Part shown: piece after piece, positions 1 to 5,390 of the stretch | Numbering within the stretch: the first letter of the stretch is position 1 | Layout of the letters: the number at the start of each line of letters is the position of its first letter | From: an uncultured Clostridia bacterium | Lineage (GTDB): Bacteria; Bacillota; Clostridia; Peptostreptococcales; Anaerovoracaceae | Direction: 5' to 3' | NCBI GenBank assembly: GCA_934255435.1 | Contig: CAKQNZ010000106.1 | Location: 1-7,283, forward strand | DNA length: 7,283 nt | The notes under the pieces: generated by a model | The model's input: only the letters and a program-made list of their open reading frames with translations | Databases searched by the model: none | Told to the model about the DNA's origin: nothing | Position numbers and translations under genes: made by a program

Positions 1-47
1 AAACAAGGCAGACAGGTGATATATGTATTCCTGTCTGCCCTGTTTTA
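1..47 (-). terminator. Rho-independent terminator closing the padR-DUF1700-DUF4097 operon
   Basis: A 10-bp perfect stem (GGCAGACAGG at 7-16 with CCTGTCTGCC at 30-39) is extended, after one A/C mismatch, by five more pairs (AAACA at 1-5 with TGTTT at 41-45). The loop is 13 nt. Read on the minus strand, the stem ends in TTGTTT at the window edge, so the U-tract may continue outside. Read on the plus strand it is followed by TTTTATT, so it could also stop a rightward transcript from outside the window. It lies about 100 bp past the DUF4097 stop codon; 48-145 holds nothing else I recognise. Confidence 0.8.
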
Positions 48-145
48 TTGTCCTGCAGGAAGCCTCTGTTCCAATGTTTCCGGAACACTGTCGGAAGTTT
101 CACTGCGGATCCGGGTTTGTTTTTTACCGGAGACCTGCACCTGTG

Positions 146-1147
146 CTATCTGAAGCTCATCTGAAGATCTCCTGTGTCGACCTTTACCTTGATGGTGTAT
201 TTGCGGTCTTTGCTGTGATGCCTGTCTTTGCTTTCATGTGTATCCTCATCGTCGTCCCTGTCGATGCTGATCTCGCCGCTGCGGACATCTGTTACCAGTT
301 CGTAGGCGTCTCTGCTGAATTCCGTCTCTATATCCACATCGCCGGACTTTGTGCTTACGTCTGTCGTGCCTTTGAGGACGCCCTGAATGCTGCAGTCGCC
401 GCAGCCTGTAACGGCCTTTAGATATCTGCTGGATATACCTTCGATATCGACTTCTCCGGAATCTGTACTTATATCTGAGTCTGCAACGTCTATGTCTTTC
501 AGCATGATATCTCCTGAGCCCCTTTTAAGTTTCAGGCTGCTTCCTTTGGAACTTTCGATAGCCGTCTCTCCGCTGCCAGCTTTGATATCAGTCTTGTCAA
601 AATGTACTGCCCTCATATCAAAATCTCCCGAACCGCAGTCTGCCGAAATATCGCTGACTTTCACATCGCTGATGCTGTAATCGCCGCCGGAGCCGTCTAT
701 ATCTATGCTTTTCAGCGTCCAGTCGCTGCCGCAGAACACCTCGACGCCTGGATAAGTATCCCTGCCGCTGAGATTGATCACGCCGCTGTCTCCTGCTTTG
801 TATTTTATATAAAGAACCCCTTTGTCTATATACATCTCCGGCGCTTTAACATTTTTGCCCGAAGTCGATCTCGTCTTTGCTGTGTCGCCGCTGCATATCG
901 TGACGTCTGCATCGCCTTCGATCTTTATCCTGTCGAAAAGCTGTCCCGACGATGTCTCCTTCACATCTGAAGTATCGAGATATACAGTCTTGAGCGAATC
1001 CGACGGTGCGACGAACCATTTGTACCTGTCTGATATCCGGTTCAATCCCGAAATGCCTCCTGCTGCGAATCCTGCAACAGATATGACGCAGCCTGCTGCA
1101 AATACTATGGCGCATATCAGCAGAAATCTCTTCATTCCTTTTGACAT
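146..1147 (-). CDS. DUF4097-family membrane-anchored beta-solenoid envelope protein
   Basis: This 333-residue protein is last in the PadR operon. An N-terminal hydrophobic segment (about residues 7-33, after Lys/Arg) would act as an uncleaved anchor or signal, leaving the rest outside the membrane. Residues ~70-330 consist of repeating short strands with SGD/SGE turns. The acidic residue closing each turn falls at 156, 175, 194, 213, 232, 251 and 270, an exact 19-residue period, then at 292 and 327. This pattern is typical of DUF4097 adhesin-like solenoids. A charged Asp/His/Lys insert (~296-316) interrupts the last coils. The start ATG directly follows the TAA of the upstream gene, with a G-rich binding site (AGGGGGGTGG) before it; a second ATG at codon 5 is possible. 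The molecular function of the family is not firmly known. A role in envelope sensing with its DUF1700 partner is inferred from the operon. Confidence 0.85.
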   Translation of the reverse strand: MSKGMKRFLLICAIVFAAGCVISVAGFAAGGISGLNRISDRYKWFVAPSDSLKTVYLDTSDVKETSSGQLFDRIKIEGDADVTICSGDTAKTRSTSGKNVKAPEMYIDKGVLYIKYKAGDSGVINLSGRDTYPGVEVFCGSDWTLKSIDIDGSGGDYSISDVKVSDISADCGSGDFDMRAVHFDKTDIKAGSGETAIESSKGSSLKLKRGSGDIMLKDIDVADSDISTDSGEVDIEGISSRYLKAVTGCGDCSIQGVLKGTTDVSTKSGDVDIETEFSRDAYELVTDVRSGEISIDRDDDEDTHESKDRHHSKDRKYTIKVKVDTGDLQMSFR

Positions 1148-1867
1148 TTATTCCACCCCCCTGTTTTCGCCGTGATCCTCTGCATCGCTGTGCTGAGGGT
1201 CGCTGTCTGCTCTACCTTCGCTGCGGTCTGCATCATCTCTGTACTTCCAGCTGCCTGCATCCGCCTCTGTCATGAATTTCCTGGCACGTTTTTTCTCGCT
1301 GCGTCTGTGCATCATCCGTGCAGATGCTCTTACGACAGCTTTGACTCCGGCTGCTGCGCCGGCTCCTGCGGCTGCCATCAGCGCCAGAAGCGCTGCTCCG
1401 CCTCCGATGAAAATCAGCGCTGATGAAAATGCTGCCGGTATTGCCATGACGCCTACAACGATGCTGCCCACTGCAAAGGCTACCACGCCTATGATGGCTG
1501 CAAACACGCTGACAACGACGCTAATGAACACTGCAAAGACAGTTATCGCTACTGCAACCAGCGTCACAGCAAGAGGTATGGAAAGCGGAGCCGAACATAT
1601 GCCGATGATTATCCACCATACGGCCGACAGACCTTTCCTGACCGGCTGCGGCTCCTCGCCGTCAAGGAGCCTTGCTGCATAGTCGGATTTTATCTGCGCT
1701 GCTATACGCTTAGGGCTTCCCAGTTCCCCGATCAGCTCCTGTTCATGTTCAGGTCCTGCTTCGTCAAAATACTCTTCATAATATTCTATTGCGGCTTCAC
1801 GCTCTTCTGCCGGCAGTTTAGACAGTTCTTTGCGGAGCCTTTTTATAAATTCCCTTCTGTTCATCAT
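1148..1867 (-). CDS. DUF1700 / HAAS-domain integral membrane protein
   Basis: This 239-residue protein has three parts. Residues 1-70 form a charged helical HAAS-type domain (NRREFIKRLRKELSKLPAEE, then YYEEYFDEAG and ELGSPKRIAAQI), which is the hallmark of DUF1700. Residues ~82-178 are very hydrophobic, rich in Ala, Val, Ile and Gly, and form about three or four membrane spans. Residues ~183-239 are a basic, then highly acidic, probably disordered tail. The HAAS domain with PadR next door is a recurring Firmicute arrangement and is thought to couple a membrane protein to its regulator; the biochemical role is unknown. The ATG at 1867 overlaps the padR TGA (ATGA), with GGAGG six bases upstream. 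The next in-frame ATG at 1864 is almost as good, so the start is uncertain by one codon. The tight overlap suggests translational coupling to padR. Confidence 0.88.
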   Translation of the reverse strand: MMNRREFIKRLRKELSKLPAEEREAAIEYYEEYFDEAGPEHEQELIGELGSPKRIAAQIKSDYAARLLDGEEPQPVRKGLSAVWWIIIGICSAPLSIPLAVTLVAVAITVFAVFISVVVSVFAAIIGVVAFAVGSIVVGVMAIPAAFSSALIFIGGGAALLALMAAAGAGAAAGVKAVVRASARMMHRRSEKKRARKFMTEADAGSWKYRDDADRSEGRADSDPQHSDAEDHGENRGVE

Positions 1868-2292
1868 CCCTCACCTCCATCTGATACGTTCCGGTCTGCA
1901 CCGCTGCTTTGTGTTCCGGCTGCTTTACTGTCAGCTTTGTCATCATCTGGAGATGTCGTATCTCTCCCGTACCCGTCAGACGCTCTGCCTTCACTGAGCA
2001 AAATGTCGATGGCGGCCTTGTGATCCTGCCACTGGATACGGTATTCTTTCAGCTGTTTCCTGCCGGCATCTGTTATCGAATAGTACCGCCTGTTCCTGCC
2101 CTGATACGGCTCGTCATACGTCATGCAGAGATTTTCCTTCTGCAGCCTCCTCAGCACAGGATACAGCGTCGATTCAGAAATCATTATCGCCCGCTTGAAT
2201 TCCTGAGTTATCTCATACCCATAGGTGTCGCCCCTGCTAAGTATAGCAAGTGCACACGCATCAAGCAGCTTTGATTCGACCTTGAATGCCAT
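1864..2292 (-). CDS. PadR-family transcriptional regulator
   Basis: This 142-residue DNA-binding regulator is first in the operon. Residues ~8-90 match the PadR winged helix-turn-helix: LLDACALAILSRGDTYGYEI, then recognition-helix residues SESTLYPVLRRLQKENL, then the wing ending RRYYSITDAGRKQLKEY. A short helix (~87-100) fits the dimerisation region of small (PadR-s) members. Residues ~103-142 are an acidic, Ser/Gly/Asp-rich tail longer than usual for the family. I chose the ATG at 2292 because AGGAGG lies seven bases upstream; the frame is open further upstream, but that would run through the promoter. PadR proteins usually repress their own operon and release DNA on binding a ligand or sensing envelope stress. 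The palindrome over the -10 fits this, but the inducer cannot be read from sequence. Confidence 0.92.
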   Translation of the reverse strand: MAFKVESKLLDACALAILSRGDTYGYEITQEFKRAIMISESTLYPVLRRLQKENLCMTYDEPYQGRNRRYYSITDAGRKQLKEYRIQWQDHKAAIDILLSEGRASDGYGRDTTSPDDDKADSKAAGTQSSGADRNVSDGGEG

Positions 2293-2319
2293 ACTGCCCC
2301 CTCCTGTTGTTTTGTTGAA

Positions 2320-2344
2320 TAGTATTATTTGATATTTAATACTA
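2320..2344. promoter_or_regulatory. Candidate PadR operator (inverted repeat over -10 and start site)
   Basis: Eight-base arms TAGTATTA and TAATACTA are separated by nine bases. The repeat overlaps the last four bases of the -10 and the expected transcription start. A/T-rich dyads of this kind are usual for PadR proteins, and the position would block RNA polymerase. That the adjacent PadR binds it is inference. Confidence 0.6.
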
Positions 2345-2369
2345 TACAGCATATAATATTGTTTGTCAA
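2341..2369 (-). promoter_or_regulatory. Sigma-A promoter of the padR operon
   Basis: On the minus strand, a perfect -35 (TTGACA, 2369-2364) is followed by a 17-base spacer and a -10 of TATAGT (2346-2341, five of six to consensus). Transcription would start near 2335, giving a leader of roughly 40 nt before the padR ATG. No other promoter is visible inside the operon. Confidence 0.85.
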
Positions 2370-2393
2370 CATGATAACGGCAGAAAACAGATT

Positions 2394-2519
2394 TTATTTT
2401 ACAGTATGAATCTTACGCATAGTGAACCTGTCTGTCAGATACAGCAGACCCGGCAGTACGAACAGCACTATCGCAAGGGAGCATATCGAGCCTCTGCCCA
2501 GGAAGATGCCGAGCTGTGC
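2394..2519 (-). pseudogene. 3' remnant of an MMPL/RND-family transporter gene
   Basis: The minus strand encodes about 41 codons ending in TAA at 2394-2396. The text begins AQLGIFLGRGSICSLAIV, continues through a hydrophobic stretch with a LPGLLYLTDRF motif, and ends in a short basic tail. This matches the last transmembrane helix and C-terminus of bacterial MMPL (RND superfamily) exporters, where GRGA, a hydrophobic run, then LP-x-LL-x-x-x-DR is typical. An intact gene would have some 700-1000 codons; here the reading frame meets a TAA at 2520-2522, exactly where the neighbouring TetR remnant begins. No start or binding site is present, so it cannot make a working transporter. The match is by recognition of family motifs, not by a search. 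Confidence 0.65.
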
Positions 2520-2520
2520 T

Positions 2521-2808
2521 TATGACTCACTGGGCAGAGAAGGTATCAAGAGTTTTCTCTGCAAGGATTTTATCGCTGTCGTATCATCATATATAGAAGG
2601 AAAAGAAAAGGAACTCCAGATCAGAGTTCCTGATGATTATAAAAATTTTCTCAGCAGAATGTATTCCGAAGCTATCGCCGGAACACTGATAAACCTTTTC
2701 ACTGATGAACAGAATGCTGTCGAAACCACTGCAGCAGATGAAAAGACCATCGAATACCTCACCACTGCACTGGATGCTGCAGTACCCGCATCACTGCTGG
2801 GACTCTGA
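2521..2808 (+). pseudogene. 3' remnant of a TetR/AcrR-family regulator gene
   Basis: About 95 codons ending in TGA (2806-2808) read YDSLGREGIKSFL, then a helix ending KEKEL, then VPDDYKNFLSRMYSEAIAG, then a C-terminal helix. This resembles the ligand-binding half of TetR-type regulators, where a long helix with an aromatic-x-x-A-x-x-G pattern near the end forms the dimer interface. The N-terminal helix-turn-helix (about 50-100 residues) is missing. The frame is open back to a GTG at 2422, but codons 1-33 of that longer frame are simply the antisense of the transporter remnant, so I do not treat it as a real start. Transporters of the MMPL type are often controlled by a divergent TetR gene, which fits the pairing. 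Confidence 0.6.
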
Positions 2809-2929
2809 GGCAGCCCGGTTTTCGGCTGAACAGGCACTGTTGATATCCGACGGGTCGTTTTTGACAGATTTTATCCGCTTTTCGTCCCTTTTGACCAGGC
2901 CGGCGAAGCAGCTCCCCGGCTGCCAGACG

Positions 2930-4600
2930 CTACTCTTTCGGATACTCACCGAGCACTTCAACGAATTTAGGAAGGAACTGTTTCTTCCTGGAAACGATGT
3001 TTTTCAGCTGTATTTTCTCTGCATCTTCAGGCACATCGAAGGCCTGTCTTGCAAAGTTTTCCGAGCTGCTGCCGTAACACAGCAGTTCTGTGCTGGTCTC
3101 TGCGATATCCGTCATCATGAGGAACATCATATCGAGTTCCTTTTCCACTGCGATATCTTTCATCACCGGACGCACTTTGGCTTTGATATCCTCCAGCTCG
3201 TCCTGGTCCATGGAGCTTATCTGACCTACGCCGAAGGAATATCCCTCATTGGAGAACACCTTGAAATCCTGGTAGCATATCTCCTGCGGAGTCTTTCCCT
3301 GAAGATTGCTGCCTGCCTTGAACATACTGCTGGCAAGCTCCCTGATATCTTCGCCTGCGATATCCGCCAGGCGTTCACAGGCTGCTCTGTCCAGGGCTGT
3401 GCATGTAGGCGATCTGAACATCAGTGTATCCGATATTATGGCAGCGGCCAGAAGACCGGCGATCTGGCGATCCGGCACTACACCCTTTTCATCATACATC
3501 TGAAGGATTATCGTTGCTGTACAGCCTACAGGCTGGTTTCTGAAATAAACCGGTCCCAGCGTTTCGAAACCTCCCAGCCTGTGGTGGTCGATTATCTCAA
3601 GCACGTCTGCTTTCTCTATTCCGTCCACTGCCTGATTCGTCTCGTTGTGGTCCACAAGAATGACTTTCTTGCGTCTTGTATTGAGCAGTCGCCTTCTGGA
3701 AATCAGTCCTACATATTTACCCGCTTCATCTATGACCGGGAAATTGTGGAACCTGTTTGTTTTCATGATCTCTTCGATATCTTCAAGAGAAGAGTTCATG
3801 CCGAAGGTCAGCAGATTATCATGAGTCATGAAAAAGCTAACAGGTATACTCTGGTTTATCAGTCTTGCTGCTGTAAAAGTGTCGTAAGGCGTGCTTATTA
3901 TTATACAGCCCCGCTCCACAGCAAGTTTCTTTATCGTTTTTGTAGGGTTCGAACCCTGGCACATCACAAGACATTTAGCCCCCAGCTCTATAGCTGTGAA
4001 ATGGGATTCGAACCTGTTGCCGACTATTACAAGATCCGATTCCTGTATCACTTCTTCCATCAGCTCCGGGCTGGATGCTGCTATAGTCACCTTGCCTTTA
4101 TCGAAAAATTCATTTTCTCCTCCGCACAGTATCTGTCCGTTGAGAGTCTCTGCAATGCTGGCAAAGCTGGTCTTCGCATTGGCAAGCACATGGCTGTCGC
4201 TCTCGTCCATGTATGACTGGGCGATATCTGTTATGGAAATGATCCCTTCCAGTATCCCGTCGGAAAGCACCGGCAGCGATCTCGATCCCTGCTCGTCCAT
4301 AAGATCCCATGCACGTTTTATGGAATCACTGCTCTCTACGCCGCCTACCAGATTAAGCTCCACATCGCAGATCTCCGGCTGCACTGTTTCTATATACTGA
4401 AGAGCCTCCACGCCGAAATGCTCCAGCACATATTTCGTTTCTTCATTGACACGCCCTGCTCTGTAGGCTATGTATTCTCTGCCCGGACATCCTGTCTGCT
4501 GTTTCAGCTGTGCATATGCGATCGCTGAGCATATCGAATCCGTATCCGGATTTTTATGTCCTGTAATATAAACTCTCTCTTTTGTTTTGTTCTCTTCCAT
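2930..4600 (-). CDS. ppaC: Regulated family II (DHH-type) manganese-dependent inorganic pyrophosphatase with CBS and DRTGG domains
   Basis: This cytoplasmic enzyme hydrolyses pyrophosphate to two phosphates, pulling biosynthetic reactions forward. Its 556 residues are in the usual order for a CBS-PPase: the DHH start (VYITGHKNPDTDS, with H15, D19 and D21 as metal ligands), CBS 1 (~78-132), DRTGG domain (~140-250), CBS 2 (~252-310), then the rest of DHH with VDHNE (D317), IIDHH (338-340) and ISDTLMFRSPT (D391). The C-terminal DHHA2 domain carries the substrate-binding SRKKQ motif (537-541). All expected catalytic motifs are present, so it should be active. In characterised relatives the CBS pair senses adenine nucleotides, and DRTGG-containing forms respond to diadenosine polyphosphates; the same is inferred here. 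The ATG at 4600 is just upstream of the first metal motif, with GGGGA seven bases before it. It stands alone, with its own promoter and leader. Confidence 0.95.
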   Translation of the reverse strand: MEENKTKERVYITGHKNPDTDSICSAIAYAQLKQQTGCPGREYIAYRAGRVNEETKYVLEHFGVEALQYIETVQPEICDVELNLVGGVESSDSIKRAWDLMDEQGSRSLPVLSDGILEGIISITDIAQSYMDESDSHVLANAKTSFASIAETLNGQILCGGENEFFDKGKVTIAASSPELMEEVIQESDLVIVGNRFESHFTAIELGAKCLVMCQGSNPTKTIKKLAVERGCIIISTPYDTFTAARLINQSIPVSFFMTHDNLLTFGMNSSLEDIEEIMKTNRFHNFPVIDEAGKYVGLISRRRLLNTRRKKVILVDHNETNQAVDGIEKADVLEIIDHHRLGGFETLGPVYFRNQPVGCTATIILQMYDEKGVVPDRQIAGLLAAAIISDTLMFRSPTCTALDRAACERLADIAGEDIRELASSMFKAGSNLQGKTPQEICYQDFKVFSNEGYSFGVGQISSMDQDELEDIKAKVRPVMKDIAVEKELDMMFLMMTDIAETSTELLCYGSSSENFARQAFDVPEDAEKIQLKNIVSRKKQFLPKFVEVLGEYPKE

Positions 4601-4729
4601 TGCTCCGTCCCCGTTATATATTTCTTGGATTCTGATACCTGCCTGTGGCCGTCATACGGTCAGCACTGCATCTGCAGGTCATATGATGCCTGCCAGACAC
4701 TCTGGAAAATACCATAGTTCCAGTCGTTA
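4601..4729 (-). promoter_or_regulatory. 5' leader of the pyrophosphatase gene with small hairpins
   Basis: From the inferred start near 4729 to the ATG there are about 130 untranslated bases, long for a simple leader. It holds three small dyads: CCAGA/TCTGG (4693-4697 and 4701-4705), GCAGG/CCTGC (4674-4678 and 4689-4693, sharing a base with the first), and CCGT/ACGG (4649-4652 and 4656-4659). I do not recognise a known riboswitch and see no terminator-like U-tract, so regulation by this leader is only possible. Confidence 0.4.
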
Positions 4730-4735
4730 AAATCT

Positions 4736-4764
4736 ATTTTAGACGCACATCACAACCTTGTCAA
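4736..4764 (-). promoter_or_regulatory. Sigma-A promoter of the pyrophosphatase gene
   Basis: On the minus strand, TTGACA (4764-4759) is followed by a 17-base spacer and TAAAAT (4741-4736, five of six to TATAAT). The strong consensus suggests steady housekeeping expression. An 18-base hairpin lies nine bases upstream of the -35 (4773-4790). Confidence 0.75.
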
Positions 4765-4772
4765 CGCAATAT

Positions 4773-4790
4773 GTATGCCATTTAGCATAC
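4773..4790. repeat. Short perfect hairpin upstream of the pyrophosphatase promoter
   Basis: GTATGC (4773-4778) and GCATAC (4785-4790) form a 6-bp stem with a 6-base loop. No U-tract follows on either strand, so it is not a clear terminator. On the minus strand TTGA follows eight bases beyond the stem. A small subterminal hairpin next to a tetranucleotide is seen at the ends of IS200/IS605 elements, which is one reading; a regulator site is another. Confidence 0.45.
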
Positions 4791-5025
4791 GGATACCTTT
4801 CTGTCCGGAAAGCCAGTGGCGATCCACCTGGAAAAGTGGAGCGGTAAGTTCCTTGCCAGCTGAAACCGGAGAATATCCGCAACGCTCCTTTGGTGCCCCG
4901 ACTCACTTCGGCCAGAGACCTGTCTCAACGAATTTGTTAGTTGTGGAAAGTCCCATGTGAGAGCCACAGGACATCAGGACATGCCTTTCTATCCCAGGCT
5001 ATGCATGGTCAGACAGAACGGACAG

Positions 5026-5047
5026 CAAACAGGCTGCAGCCTGTTTG
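5026..5047. repeat. 22-bp perfect palindrome
   Basis: Eleven-base arms meet with no spacer: CAAACAGGCTG is followed directly by its own complement. The centre is CTGCAG. With no loop it would fold poorly as RNA without opening the centre pairs, so it is better read as a protein-binding site or a rearrangement hotspot. It is far (about 250 bp) from the cooS promoter. Confidence 0.7.
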
Positions 5048-5162
5048 AGCGTAAGAGCTGGTGACTTACCGCCACTGCTGTCGCATTTTCCAGGCTGGCT
5101 GAAGCCGAAGAAGATCCACAGGTCTTCAGACGCAGCCGCAGGAGTGAGTGCAGTAAGCTGCA

Positions 5163-5203
5163 GCTCTGTCGATTTTTCTATGAGAAATCGACTATACCAG
5201 AGC
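5163..5203. repeat. Two-part inverted repeat / hairpin
   Basis: The inner stem pairs GTCGATTT (5168-5175) with AAATCGAC (5185-5192), continues through a T-G wobble and two more pairs, and closes on a 3-base loop. An outer 6-bp stem, GCTCTG (5163-5168) with CAGAGC (5198-5203), shares one base with the inner one, so both cannot form completely. No U-tract follows on the plus strand, so I do not call it a terminator. It marks the right edge of the structured region. Confidence 0.6.
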
Positions 5204-5274
5204 AAAAGCGGCTTCATCACATATTTTCACATAAATCTTCTGTTAACATTCTTTCTGAACACTCAAAAAAGCAC

Positions 5275-5303
5275 TTTACAAATCCCCCGCCATGTTTTAT
5301 AAT
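5275..5303 (+). promoter_or_regulatory. Sigma-A promoter of the cooS-type gene
   Basis: TTTACA (5275-5280, five of six) is followed by a 17-base spacer and a perfect TATAAT (5298-5303). Transcription should start near 5310, leaving about 80 untranslated bases before the ATG at 5391. Confidence 0.8.
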
Positions 5304-5321
5304 CATATCAATTTGATATGA
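5303..5321. promoter_or_regulatory. Palindromic operator at the cooS-type transcription start
   Basis: Nine-base arms TCATATCAA and TTGATATGA flank a single T, giving a 19-bp perfect dyad. It begins on the last base of the -10 and covers the expected start site, the position of a repressor site. The half-sites resemble those of winged-helix repressors (ArsR or MarR type), but no such regulator lies in the window, so its owner is unknown. Confidence 0.65.
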
Positions 5322-5390
5322 ATGATAGGTATATATAAAAACAGCCTTGACGACCGGCATGTCCAGTATGGGCTGATACAGGAGGATATT

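Larger units (their letters stand above)
4773..5203. other. Highly structured intergenic region, possible decayed mobile element or structured RNA
   Basis: The gap between the two divergent promoters has no gene I recognise but many dyads: CCA-GTGG/CCAC-TGG around a CGAT loop (4813-4831, one bulged C), GGAGCG/CGCTCC (4838-4843 and 4883-4888), CCGA/TCGG (4898-4911), GAGAC/GTCTC (4915-4926), TGTGG/CCACA (4942-4946 and 4964-4968), plus the palindromes listed separately. The region is bounded by hairpins at both ends. One minus-strand frame stays open over 5226-4753 except for a TAG (4999-5001) and a TGA (4903-4905), which could be a broken gene. A decayed IS200/IS605-type element with its 3' RNA region, or an independent structured RNA, would both fit. 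I cannot place it in a known family. Confidence 0.35.

Noticed and set aside
2422..2808. A 128-codon plus-strand frame starting at GTG as an intact small gene
   Set aside because: Its first ~33 codons are the antisense of the MMPL transporter tail and have no protein character, no binding site precedes the GTG, and the rest is a headless TetR C-terminal region. I call only 2521-2808, as a pseudogene.
2809..2929. Terminator after the pyrophosphatase gene or after the tetR remnant
   Set aside because: Short GC-rich dyads exist (for example CAGCC/GGCTG) but none is followed by a convincing U-tract on either strand.
2705..4216. A 503-codon plus-strand open frame
   Set aside because: It lies antisense to the pyrophosphatase gene, whose motifs are all intact. 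The plus-strand translation shows no family features, so it is a mirror effect of codon bias.
4911..4926. Possible cobalamin riboswitch core (GCCAGAGACCTG resembles part of the B12 box)
   Set aside because: The match is partial and the other conserved blocks of that riboswitch are not found in order around it. The segment is also far from and not linked to an obvious B12 gene.
5303..5321. FNR/CRP-type binding site at the cooS promoter
   Set aside because: An FNR site needs TTGAT-N4-ATCAA; here the half-sites are in the opposite order (ATCAA, one base, TTGAT), and the location on the start site suits a repressor, not an activator.
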